Assembly (NCBI GenBank): GCA_041621405.1
Contig: JBFKAV010000082.1
Span: forward strand, 1 to 15,791
Reading direction: 5' to 3'
From: JBFKAV01 sp041621405
GTDB lineage: Bacteria; Pseudomonadota; Alphaproteobacteria; Rhodobacterales; Rhodobacteraceae
DNA length: 15,791 bases
The position numbers and the translations under genes are program-made. Position 1 is the stretch's first letter; each line of letters begins with the position of its first letter. Shown here piece after piece: positions 1-6,824 of this stretch. Below the pieces are notes generated by a model, which saw only the letters and a program-made list of their open reading frames with translations, was not told the DNA's origin and ran no database searches.

Positions 1-78
1 CCCCCACAGCGCGATCGGGAACAACCCGCCGATAACGCTGATGAACGGATCAGACGCGGTGCCGCCGTCCTGAGCCAT
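1..78 (-). CDS. Possible 5' end of an unidentified protein, cut by the window edge
   Basis: An open frame enters from the left edge. Read leftward from an ATG at 76-78 it gives 26 residues beginning MAQDGGTASDP, followed by a hydrophobic stretch (ISVIGGLFPIALWG) that could be the start of a membrane segment. The same frame stays open upstream of the ATG to about 145, where a TGA occurs, but it has no other good start codon. Only a weak G-rich stretch precedes the ATG. The opposite strand is also open from 1 to 120, so coding is not certain. I do not recognise the product. It could equally be non-coding sequence inside an insertion-sequence end. Confidence 0.2.
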   Translation of the reverse strand, partial: MAQDGGTASDPFISVIGGLFPIALWG

Positions 79-99
79 AACCCCGAAAGATCTCCAGCC

Positions 100-181
100 G
101 GGTGGTCCAAATCGCGGTAGCGGGTCATCCTTCCGTTTCCCTAAACATAACGGCGGACCACTTCACTGGTGGAGGATCACC
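100..181. mobile_element. Possible terminal region of an IS21-like insertion sequence
   Basis: The heptamer GTGGTCC at 102-108 recurs inverted as GGACCAC at 155-161. The second copy sits just before the point where the RpiR reading frame becomes recognisable (about 182). Repeated GTGGTCC/GGACCAC motifs near element ends remind me of IS21-family termini in alphaproteobacteria. No transposase is visible here, because the element body would lie left of the window. What is directly seen is the inverted heptamer pair and the abrupt truncation of the neighbouring gene. The family assignment is from memory and weak. Confidence 0.25.
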
Positions 182-909
182 ATTGCCGAGCGCGTGGGCA
201 TCCACGCCTCCAGTTTCGTCCGCTTTGCGCAGTCCCTTGGCTACAAGGGCATAAAGAAACTGCAGACGCTCTTCCAGAAGCGACTCTCAACGGCTGCCCC
301 GGGGTTCGAGGCGCGGTCGAAGGCGCTGAAGGCGGATCTCGAGGACCGTGGGGAATCCTCGGATCTCGGTTTCCTCCGCGACATGGTGCTTCAAGACCTC
401 GGCTCCATCGAAGCGGTGATGCAAGACGTCCGCACGAGGACCTCGCGACCGCCGCGGAGACCCTGTGCCGGGCCGAAACGATCTTCGTTCCGGGCCAGCT
501 CAGTGCCGAGCCCGTCGCAATCCTGCTACGCTACATGCTGAGCATGCTGGGCCTCAGGGCAGTCGGCCTGGACGCTGCCGGAGGGCTCGCGACACACATG
601 GCCCGGACGATGCGACCGACCGATGCGTTGGTCGCCGTCTCGTTTCGCTACTACGCCAACGAAGTCGTCTCGATCGTCGGCGAGGCTGGCCGGGTCGAGC
701 CCCCGATCGTCGCCATAACGGACAGCACGCTGTCGCCGCTCGCGAAGTCGGCGAGCACGCTGTTCGCCGTGCCGGAGCGCGACCACAAGCTCACTCGGTC
801 GCTTTCGGCGCCAATCTGCCTTGCGCAGACCCTCGTCGTCGCCGTGGCCGCCCGAATTCAAGGCGATCGGGCGGCCCCACGCGTGCCGACGGCCACGGAG
901 AGAAGGTAG
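182..909 (+). pseudogene. RpiR/MurR-family transcriptional regulator, 5'-truncated and frameshifted
   Basis: Two adjoining frames together read as an RpiR-type regulator (N-terminal HTH, C-terminal SIS sugar-phosphate-binding domain). The first frame, from about 182, encodes the end of the HTH (IAERVGIHASSFVRFAQSLG) and the linker up to MQDV near 430. The second frame, from 433, continues HEDLATAAETLCRAETIFV and the SIS domain, including the TDALVAVSFRYYANE and PPIVAITDS segments, to a TAG at 907-909. Joining the frames needs one extra base near 432 (a GTC-CGN-CAC reading), so a single-base deletion fits. The first roughly 40-50 residues normally found in the family are missing, and no start codon with a ribosome site precedes 182. 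The gene is therefore broken twice and is probably inactive. It converges on the ABC-ATPase remnant. Confidence 0.75.
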
Positions 910-955
910 CTGACGGCCCTGAGCGGTCGCTAGAAGCGCGCTTCGGATTTTGCGG

Positions 956-1148
956 CTCGACTCGAGGTCGTCTTTGGTGCCGGCGTCGATCACCTGGCCG
1001 AGCGCGAGGAAAGTGAAGTGGTCGGCGACGAGCTGCGAGTGGATCTCGTTGTGGGTGATGAAGATGAAGGCGATGTCGCCGCGCTTCCTGACCCGCTTGA
1101 TAGGCTTCAGGACGCCCATCTGCTGCTTCTGGCCGAGCGCCAAGGCCG
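956..1148 (-). pseudogene. 3' fragment of a sugar ABC-transporter ATP-binding protein
   Basis: This minus-strand frame encodes about 64 residues resembling the C-terminal end of the nucleotide-binding domain of carbohydrate (CUT2-like) ABC importers. It reads ALGQKQQMGVLKPIKR, then a FIFITHNEIHS segment containing the switch (H-loop) histidine, then FTFLALGQVIDAGTKDDLE. Walker A, the signature motif and Walker B are absent. The frame stays open to 526, but the tail after about 956 does not look like the family and lies antisense to the RpiR remnant. The fragment joins the LacI remnant directly, in a different reading frame, at about 1145-1160. It is a deletion relic, not a functional gene. 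Confidence 0.7.
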
Positions 1149-1153
1149 GGCCA

Positions 1154-1870
1154 AGCGCGTAGCGCCTCGCTGACCTGACGGGCGCCCGCCACACTGTCGT
1201 CTTGGCCGAACGCGACGTATCGGAACTGGAGGCCCTCGGCCGGATGCTCGGTGAGGTAGTCGGAATCCCCGCGCACCCGATCGCGGTGCACGCGGTAGAG
1301 CGAGCTGTGGCACGGCACCGCGACGCTGCCCCGGACCGCGCCGAGCCTCGCCACCATGAGCCCCGCCATCCGCCCCGCCGCGTAGTTGTCGATACCGACG
1401 AACGCGGCCTCCGGGATGATGGGGTTCATCACCTGGACGATGGGCAGGCCCGCGCGCTGAGCCGACGCGAGCGTCCCGCGGATCGGGGGATGATCCGGCG
1501 CCGAGATCACCAGCCCGGACCGGCGCACCGTCCGGTCGGATATGCGCGCCGCGATCGGGTCGGGATCGGTCTCGTCGAGGAATGTCACCTGAATCTGGAT
1601 CGACGGATCGAGCGTCGCCATGATCCGCTTGAAGGCCGCCATAAGCAGGGCGAAGAACGATGTCTCCGGGCGCACCAGGATGACCTCGATGCGGAAGATG
1701 CCGCGATGCCGCTCGGGCAGCCGGCCCGGCCAGTCGAGCGACCGCGCCGCGAGGATCACCTTCTCGGCTGTGCCTGGCCGCACTCTGCCGCGTCCGTTCA
1801 GGACGCGCTCGACGGTGGCCGAGCCAACACCCGCACGGGCCGCGATCGTTGCGTAGATCGCTTTCGCCAA
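1154..1870 (-). pseudogene. LacI-family transcriptional regulator, C-terminally truncated
   Basis: From a TTG at 1868-1870 the frame reads an N-terminal LacI HTH (IYATIAARAGVGSATVERVL) with the hinge around residues 45-60. A periplasmic-binding-protein-like ligand domain follows (TSFFALLMAAFKRI, GLVISAPDHPP, PIVQVMNP, AAFVGIDNYAAGRMAG). Family-like sequence stops at about residue 239 (GARQVSEALRA), whereas members normally run to about 330-350 residues. The frame then runs on as nonsense to 791 across the ABC-ATPase remnant. The TTG start is preceded by an AAGAAG stretch, and an in-frame TGA lies seven codons upstream. DNA binding might survive, but the ligand and dimer domain is incomplete, so I call it a pseudogene. 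Its association with sugar ABC and RpiR remnants suggests a decayed sugar-uptake locus. Confidence 0.72.
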
Positions 1871-2018
1871 AGCTACTTCTTGGCTGATTCAATTCCAGCT
1901 ACCCAAAGGCGGGCTGGAAATGCAACTCCGTGACTGGCGCTTGCAGGTGGCAAGACAGAACGATGTCCGCTCCCGGGGCGGTTCGGTGCGTGACCCAGCG
2001 GACCCGTGGGAACGCTAG

Positions 2019-2056
2019 GTTCTGCACTCAATTGGGATTTCAAATGAGTGCAGAAC
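2019..2056. terminator. Perfect 12-bp hairpin directly after the TIM-barrel gene stop codon
   Basis: GTTCTGCACTCA (2019-2030) and TGAGTGCAGAAC (2045-2056) form a perfect 12-bp stem with a 14-base loop. On the minus strand the stem starts on the base after the TAA stop (2057-2059) of the TIM-barrel gene. It is therefore well placed to end the flavoprotein/TIM-barrel transcript or to protect its 3' end. There is no run of T after the stem in either direction, so it is not a textbook intrinsic terminator. It could also be a regulator-binding palindrome. Confidence 0.45.
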
Positions 2057-2857
2057 TTAGCCGAGGAGGCGCCGCGCGCCGGCCATCGCGCGGCGGATCA
2101 CCGCTCCCGGTCCCTCTGCCGCGGCGAGCTTCGTCATCGGAACTTCCAGCGCCAGCGGGAGATCGGGCGGCAGGCCTGCGAGGAAGGCCTTCAGGTCGAT
2201 ATCGCCCTCTTCGGGCGGCAGGCGTTCTGCTCGGCCCGCGTGGAGCAGAGCCTCGGTCGTGTAGGGCGGCGCGACCGGCGCGTCGCAGAGATGGGCGAAG
2301 CGGAGGCGCCCCGGCGGAATCGCGCGGAGCGTCGCGTGTCTTCCGCCCGAACGGTCGAAGTGGAGGCTGTCGACGAGGATGCCGACGTCGGGCCCTGCCT
2401 CGGTGACGACGCCGAGTGCTGTGTCGAGGTCGGGGACGACGGTCCAGGGAAAGAACTCGAGAGAGACGCCGAGGCCGCGCGCGGCGGCGCGCGCGGACAG
2501 GTCTGCCAGGCGCGAGGCGAGTCGCGAGAGATCGGGGTCGTAGGGCGCCGTGATGACCTCCGCCGCGCCGAGCTCGGCGCCCGCATCGAGAAACGGCTCC
2601 AGTGCCACGGGGTCGGTCGCGGGCCCGATCTTCACGAACTCGATGTCGTGGACGCGGAGGCCGGTCTCGTCGAGCGCGGCGCGCGTCTCCCGCATCGCTT
2701 TCCGATCCTCCATCAGCGGGTAGCCGGGGCCGGTGTCCGTGACCCTGATCAGCCGCAGCCCCACCGCGTCGAATCTGGCCTCGCCGGCGGCGCGGATCAA
2801 TGCCGGCGGCGGCAGGTCGATGGCGGTCAGATGGGCGAGCGAGAGTAGCCGGGTCAC
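2057..2857 (-). CDS. Sugar phosphate isomerase/epimerase-like TIM-barrel protein (AP endonuclease 2 superfamily)
   Basis: The 266-residue protein has the pattern of a xylose-isomerase-like (beta/alpha)8 barrel with a divalent metal site. Candidate ligands sit at strand ends: E134 (SLEFFP), D163 with H166 (LVDSLHFDRSGG), H189 (AHLCDAP) and E238 (LEVPMT). The superfamily includes isomerases, epimerases and 3-dehydroshikimate dehydratases of the AsbF type, so the reaction cannot be read from the fold. The GTG start (2855-2857) overlaps the upstream flavoprotein TGA as GTGA, which implies translational coupling, and a GGGGA stretch lies about 8 bases before it. With a dehydrogenase of the shikimate family in the same putative regulon, dehydratase or isomerase action on a cyclic hydroxy-keto acid is one option. 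That is inference. Confidence 0.8.
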   Translation of the reverse strand: MTRLLSLAHLTAIDLPPPALIRAAGEARFDAVGLRLIRVTDTGPGYPLMEDRKAMRETRAALDETGLRVHDIEFVKIGPATDPVALEPFLDAGAELGAAEVITAPYDPDLSRLASRLADLSARAAARGLGVSLEFFPWTVVPDLDTALGVVTEAGPDVGILVDSLHFDRSGGRHATLRAIPPGRLRFAHLCDAPVAPPYTTEALLHAGRAERLPPEEGDIDLKAFLAGLPPDLPLALEVPMTKLAAAEGPGAVIRRAMAGARRLLG

Positions 2858-4557
2858 GGTGCGGTCCCCGCCGCCTGGCGACCTGCAATGAAGCCGAAAG
2901 TCAGGGCCGGGCCGAGATTGATGCCGCCGGCCGGATAGTGACCGCCCATGACGCTAGCCATGTCGGTGCCGGCGGCAAATAGCCCGGGGATTGGCGTCCC
3001 GGCTGCGTCGAGAACCCGCGCCCGGCCGTCGGTCCTGAGACCGGCGAAGGTGCCGAAACTGCCCGGAACGACCTTCACCGCGTAGTAAGGCGGCTTCCGG
3101 ATCGGGGCGAGGCAGGGATTGGGCGAGACGTCCGGATCGCCCTGCAGGCGCATATAGGGCGTCGTACCACGTCCGAAGGCCGGGTCTTCTCCGCGCCGTG
3201 CCGCCTCGTTGTACGCGTCGACCGTTGCGGCGAGGCCCTTTGCGTCGATGCCGCAGGCGCTCGCGAGACCGGCGAGCGTCCGGCCGGTTTTCAGGTATCC
3301 CGTTCGCAGCCACGGGCCGACGGGCAGCGGCACCGGGCGAACGATGCCAAGCCCGTAGCGGCGCAGGAAGCGGTGGTCGCATACGAGCCAGCTGGCCGTT
3401 GGCTGCCCCTCCGGGATGGCCTCGAACATGGCGCGCACGTAGTCGTGGTAGCCCAGGCCTTCATTGCAGAAGCGCCGCCCGTCCGCGCGGACGCCGATCA
3501 CGCCGGGCTTGCCGCGGTCGATGATGTGGGGGAAGACGCCGTGTGATCCGTCCGGCCAGGTGACCTCCGAGACCGGGCACCACGCGCCGGGGGCGGCGAG
3601 CGAAAGCAGCTGCCGGCCACCCGCCGCCTCGCCCAATCGCAATCCGTCGCCACTTGCGGTCGGAACGGCAAGCGGATGGTGCGCCGCGTTCCGGGGAAAG
3701 GTCGCGGCACGGCGGGCGGCGTCGTGCGGATAGCCACCGCAGGCGAGGACGACACCGCGGCGGGCACGGACCGTGAAGCGGCCCCCAGCGCCTTCCAGAA
3801 CGGCGCCGCGCACCCCGGTGCCGTCGATCACGAGTTCGGCAAGGCCTAGCCCCGGCCTGAGGTCGACGCCGAGGTCCAATGCCGATTTCAGGAGCCGGGC
3901 GACCAGCGCATTGCCGTTCCTCAGCTCCATGCCGCGGCCGTGGCGCTGGAGGTCCCAGAAATGCCGCCCGAGCCGCCTGGCGGCGTAGAGGGCGGACCTC
4001 GCCGACCGCGTGACGGTCATGAAGGCGGCGAGGTCGGGGCCGGCCTGGATCGTCATGCCGTGGAAGGTCGTCTCGCGCATCGGATGCCGGAGCAGCGCGA
4101 TGGCGTCGCCGAGTTGACGCCCGTCGAAGGGCCTTGCGATCACCGAGCGGCCACCCGTCCCAGCGCCGGGCTGATCGCCATAGGTGTCAGGAATGCGCAG
4201 ACCCGGCTCGAACCGGAGCGCCGTATGGTCCTCGAAAAACGCGACCATCTTGGGCGCGGCGGCGAGAAAAGCATCGACGAGTTCCGCATCGAAATCGTTG
4301 CCGAGCACGGCTTCAAGATAGCGGCGAGGCTCTTGGATATCCTCGGTGACCCCGTGCTTGCGGGCGACGGGGTTGCAGGGCGCCCAGATCCACCCGCCCG
4401 ACCAGGCGGTGGTGCCGCCCACGACCGGTGCCTTCTCGGCCAGGATCACTCTCAGCCCCGAATGCGCTGCCGTCACCGCTGCCGCGAGACCGGCCGCACC
4501 GGAACCGGCGACGAGAAGGTCGCAGACTTCCGTTCGGTCGGGCGGCGGCGCGGCCAA
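2854..4557 (-). CDS. FAD-dependent oxidoreductase, KstD/fumarate-reductase-like flavoprotein
   Basis: The product is about 567 residues of the FAD_binding_2 family. It has an N-terminal dinucleotide fold (LLVAGSGAAGLAAAV, with an acidic ribose-binding residue in ILAEK), the flavin contact GGTTAWSGG, and a C-terminal flavin-binding end (PGLFAAGTDMASVMGGHYP, then AGGINLGPALTFGFIAGR). The GGTTAWSGG and YPAGG-LGPALTFG patterns resemble 3-ketosteroid delta-1-dehydrogenases and related desaturases of cyclic ketones more than respiratory fumarate reductases. There is no signal peptide, so it is cytoplasmic. I chose the TTG at 4555-4557 because AGGAG lies 8 bases upstream. An in-frame TTG at 4573-4575 would add six residues but has no ribosome site. 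The gene is first in a two-gene operon with the TIM-barrel protein and is divergent from lysR. Confidence 0.82.
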   Translation of the reverse strand: MAAPPPDRTEVCDLLVAGSGAAGLAAAVTAAHSGLRVILAEKAPVVGGTTAWSGGWIWAPCNPVARKHGVTEDIQEPRRYLEAVLGNDFDAELVDAFLAAAPKMVAFFEDHTALRFEPGLRIPDTYGDQPGAGTGGRSVIARPFDGRQLGDAIALLRHPMRETTFHGMTIQAGPDLAAFMTVTRSARSALYAARRLGRHFWDLQRHGRGMELRNGNALVARLLKSALDLGVDLRPGLGLAELVIDGTGVRGAVLEGAGGRFTVRARRGVVLACGGYPHDAARRAATFPRNAAHHPLAVPTASGDGLRLGEAAGGRQLLSLAAPGAWCPVSEVTWPDGSHGVFPHIIDRGKPGVIGVRADGRRFCNEGLGYHDYVRAMFEAIPEGQPTASWLVCDHRFLRRYGLGIVRPVPLPVGPWLRTGYLKTGRTLAGLASACGIDAKGLAATVDAYNEAARRGEDPAFGRGTTPYMRLQGDPDVSPNPCLAPIRKPPYYAVKVVPGSFGTFAGLRTDGRARVLDAAGTPIPGLFAAGTDMASVMGGHYPAGGINLGPALTFGFIAGRQAAGTAP

Positions 4558-4607
4558 GTTACCGTCTCCTGGCAAGCTGTTCGACCCCGAGCGTCGGCCC
4601 GAAAGCC

Positions 4608-4620
4608 CGTAACGTCAAAT
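4608..4620 (-). promoter_or_regulatory. Conserved promoter element of the flavoprotein operon (ATTTGACGTTACG)
   Basis: Read on the minus strand, this 13-mer is identical to 5632-5644 upstream of tctC. In both places it starts exactly 19 bases after the TTAAC-N5-GTTAA palindrome, on the side facing the structural genes. It contains TTGACG, which may be the -35 box. No good -10 follows at 16-18 bases, as expected for an activator-dependent promoter. Alternatively it is the second (activation) half-site of the LysR-type regulator. Confidence 0.6.
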
Positions 4621-4638
4621 GCTAGTTCTTGCGATCCG

Positions 4639-4653
4639 TTAACCTTGCGTTAA
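4639..4653. promoter_or_regulatory. LysR-type regulator operator 1 (TTAAC-N5-GTTAA)
   Basis: TTAACCTTGCGTTAA is a 15-base palindrome that contains a T-N11-A LysR box. It lies in the gap between the divergent flavoprotein gene and lysR, ending 21 bases before the lysR ATG. One site could therefore activate the flavoprotein operon and repress lysR, the usual arrangement in the family. The same palindrome recurs at 5599-5613. Confidence 0.7.
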
Positions 4654-4674
4654 GCTTCGAAAGGGGGGCACGCG

Positions 4675-5607
4675 ATGCCGGAGATGACGCTCAGGCAGAT
4701 CGAGGTGATCCGCGCGGTGATGCTGACCGGCACCATTGGCGGCGCCGCGCAGATGCTCAACGTCTCCGCTCCCGGCATCAGCAGGCTTGTCAAGCACACC
4801 GAGGAATCGCTGGGGCTCAGGCTTTTCGAGCGCAAGGCGGGGCTGTTCACGCCGTCGGTCGAGGCCAGCGCGGTCTTCGAGCAAGTGCGCGAGGTCTACC
4901 GGGGCGTCGAGAACCTGCAGGTGGCCCTTACGGCGCTTCAGAAAGGCGAGGACGTGCGCCTAGCATTCGCGTCGGCGCCGTCCATTGCCCAGTTCATCGC
5001 CGCGCGGGTGCTCAAGCGCGTCCGCAACCGCTACGCAGACCTCTTCGTCGACCTCAACATCCTGAAGATCGAGGAAACCGTCGACTATCTCCTGCTCGAG
5101 CGGGGCGAGTTCGTCATCATGAGCTCGGCGGTCCAGAACGCGGCCATTGAGAACGAGAAGATCGCCGAGGGCCGGCTCGCGGTGATCCTTCCCGAGGGCC
5201 ACCGTCTGGCCGAGAAGAACCTGATCTCGGCCGCCGACCTCGAGGACGAGCCGCTGATCGGTGTCGACCCCTCGGATCCCTACGGCGCGCTGCTCGCCGA
5301 CCCGTTCCGGCGGGCCGGCATCGAGCTTCGGCACACGATGCGCGGCCGCTTCGCGCAGACGGTCGTCAGCCTCGTGCGGCACGGGCTCGGCGTCGCGCTG
5401 ATCGACGAGTTCTCGGTGGCGGAAGTCTACATGCCTGGCCTCGTCCGGCGGTCGCTCGCGGAGGAGGTGAAGGTCGAGACCTACGTTAACACCAAGAAGG
5501 GGCGCGTCCTGTCGGGGTTCGCCGAATACGCCATCCAGCAGTTCCGCCGCGAACTGGCGCGCGCCGTCGAAGAAGGCCCAAAGATCCGGAGCGCCGACTT
5601 AACTTAA
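4675..5607 (+). CDS. LysR-family transcriptional regulator
   Basis: The 310-residue protein has an N-terminal winged HTH at about residues 5-62 (LRQIEVIRAVMLTGTIGGAA, then LNVSAPGISRLVKHTEESLG, then LRLFERKAG). A linker helix and a two-lobed LysR substrate domain follow to about residue 290. The length is normal for the family. The ATG at 4675 follows an AGGGGGG stretch by about 6 bases. The gene is divergent from the flavoprotein operon and upstream of the tct operon. Its stop codon (5605-5607) lies inside the second TTAAC-N5-GTTAA palindrome, and the first lies just upstream of its ATG. This points to autoregulation plus control of both flanking operons. The inducer is unknown and is presumably the transported acid or an intermediate. 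Confidence 0.92.
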   Translation: MPEMTLRQIEVIRAVMLTGTIGGAAQMLNVSAPGISRLVKHTEESLGLRLFERKAGLFTPSVEASAVFEQVREVYRGVENLQVALTALQKGEDVRLAFASAPSIAQFIAARVLKRVRNRYADLFVDLNILKIEETVDYLLLERGEFVIMSSAVQNAAIENEKIAEGRLAVILPEGHRLAEKNLISAADLEDEPLIGVDPSDPYGALLADPFRRAGIELRHTMRGRFAQTVVSLVRHGLGVALIDEFSVAEVYMPGLVRRSLAEEVKVETYVNTKKGRVLSGFAEYAIQQFRRELARAVEEGPKIRSADLT

Positions 5608-5613
5608 GGTTAA
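5599..5613. promoter_or_regulatory. LysR-type regulator operator 2 (TTAAC-N5-GTTAA), overlapping the lysR stop
   Basis: TTAACTTAAGGTTAA repeats the palindrome seen at 4639-4653. Read in the direction of the target genes, 14 of 16 bases match between the two copies (TTAAC-NN-AAGGTTAAC). It spans the last two sense codons and the TAA of lysR and lies 107 bases before the tctC ATG. It is the likely binding site for activation of the transporter operon. Confidence 0.7.
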
Positions 5614-5631
5614 CGAGAGCGAAAAGCCGGT

Positions 5632-5644
5632 ATTTGACGTTACG
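5632..5644 (+). promoter_or_regulatory. Conserved promoter element of the tct operon (ATTTGACGTTACG)
   Basis: This 13-mer is identical to the minus-strand reading of 4620-4608 and sits 19 bases after operator 2, the same spacing as in the flavoprotein promoter. TTGACG at 5634-5639 may be the -35 box. Nothing close to TATAAT follows at 16-18 bases. A further ACGTTA repeat follows at 5646-5651. Confidence 0.6.
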
Positions 5645-5720
5645 CACGTTAGGCTGGATGGTTGCACAACAGGCGGCCGGGGCGCCCGGATCGCCAGAAA
5701 CACTCTTTGGGAGGAGATCC

Positions 5721-6722
5721 ATGAAGCGATTTGCAATCGGCGCGTTCTCCGCGCTCGCCCTCACCGCCACCGCCACCGCTGCCGAGTTCCCCGAGAAGGA
5801 ACTCCAGGGCATCATCCAGTGGGGGGCCGGCGGCTCCACCGACACCGTGATGCGCTCGGTGACGCCCCATGCCGAGGAAGCCATGGGCGGTACGGTCGTG
5901 ATGCAGAACGTCACCGGCGGCGTCGGCGCTATCGCGCTGAACCAAGTCGCTGGGGCGCCCGCCGACGGCTACACGCTCTTGATGGGCGCCGAGAACCCGC
6001 TGCTCTACAAGGTGATGGGCCTCGGCGACAAGGACTACTCGGACTTCGTTCCAATCAGCCTTCTCGCCCGCGGCACGCCGATTCTCGTCGCGAACCCTGA
6101 CGCGCCCTACAACGACTATGCCGAGATGATGGCCTATATCGGCGAGCACCCCGGCGAAGTCCGCTTCGGCTCGACGGGCCCGGGCGGCCTGCCCTCCGTG
6201 GTCACCGCGATGATCGAAACCGTTGAGGGCGGCCTCGACGTGATCAAGGTGCCGTACGACGGCGACGGCCCGGCGCTGACCGCGCTCCAGGGCGGCGCCA
6301 TCGACGTCATGCCCGCCGTTCTCGGCGCGGCGATCGAGGGCATCCGGGCCGGCGCGATGAAGCCGCTCGCGATCTTCGACGTCGAGCAGAACGCGAAGCT
6401 TCCCGAGGTGCCGATCGTGACCTCGTTCAACGACGGCTATTCGACCTACCTGCCGTGGGGGCCGTTCTTTGGCGTCTTCGTGGCGAAAGGCACGCCGGAC
6501 GACGTGGTTGCGAAGCTGACGGCCGCCTATGCCGAGGGCGCGCAGAACCCCGACTTCGTCAAGCTTATGGATGACCGCGGCTTTACGATGATGGGCCTTT
6601 CGGGTGCCGAGGCCGAGGACTTCCTCGCCAAGTGGCAGCAGGGCACGACCTGGCTTCTGCAGGATGCTGGCCTGACGAAGGCGTCGCCTGAGGAGTTCGG
6701 CATCGCGCGCCCCGGCGAGTGA
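5721..6722 (+). CDS. tctC: Tripartite tricarboxylate transporter substrate-binding protein (Bug family)
   Basis: The product has 333 residues, the usual Bug/TctC size. A Sec signal peptide (MKRFAIGAFSALALTATATAA) is cleaved after about residue 21, so it is periplasmic. Family features are the GAGGSTDTVMR ligand loop, the N-TGG-GA-AL pattern with PADGYTLL, the second-lobe loop FGSTGPGGLP, and DVMPAVLGAA. Bug proteins bind small carboxylated organic compounds, so the ligand is probably an acid. The ATG at 5721 follows GGGAGGAGATCC, an excellent ribosome site. An in-frame start at 5634 would add 29 residues and spoil the signal peptide, so I rejected it. It is the first gene of the operon with tctB, tctA and a shikimate-dehydrogenase-family gene, and is followed by an intrinsic terminator. 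Confidence 0.93.
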   Translation: MKRFAIGAFSALALTATATAAEFPEKELQGIIQWGAGGSTDTVMRSVTPHAEEAMGGTVVMQNVTGGVGAIALNQVAGAPADGYTLLMGAENPLLYKVMGLGDKDYSDFVPISLLARGTPILVANPDAPYNDYAEMMAYIGEHPGEVRFGSTGPGGLPSVVTAMIETVEGGLDVIKVPYDGDGPALTALQGGAIDVMPAVLGAAIEGIRAGAMKPLAIFDVEQNAKLPEVPIVTSFNDGYSTYLPWGPFFGVFVAKGTPDDVVAKLTAAYAEGAQNPDFVKLMDDRGFTMMGLSGAEAEDFLAKWQQGTTWLLQDAGLTKASPEEFGIARPGE

Positions 6723-6761
6723 CGGCCTGACCGGCGGCCGGACAGGCCGCCCCAGAAAGCC

Positions 6762-6800
6762 GGCGCCGCACTTCCCGACGAAGCGCGGCGCCATTTTTTT
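6762..6800 (+). terminator. Intrinsic terminator between tctC and tctB
   Basis: GGCGCCGC (6762-6769) pairs with GCGGCGCC (6785-6792). An extra CTT/AAG pairing (6771-6773 with 6781-6783) sits inside after one mismatch, and a seven-base loop closes the stem. One A and then seven T residues (6794-6800) follow. This is a classical Rho-independent terminator inside an operon. Partial read-through would give much more tctC than tctBA mRNA. Confidence 0.85.
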
Positions 6801-6824
6801 CCGAGAGCGGCACGGGAGGTGGCA

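Noticed and set aside
1871..1905. Operator for the LacI-family gene (GCTG-N9-CAGC and repeated AGCTAC)
   Set aside because: Arms are only 4 bp and the centre is not symmetric. This is easily chance.
1202..1933. Plus-strand frame of 243 codons over the LacI remnant
   Set aside because: It is antisense to recognisable LacI sequence, with no motif of its own.
2048..2848. A 266-codon plus-strand frame over the TIM-barrel gene
   Set aside because: It mirrors the real minus-strand gene, which has family motifs and a coupled start.
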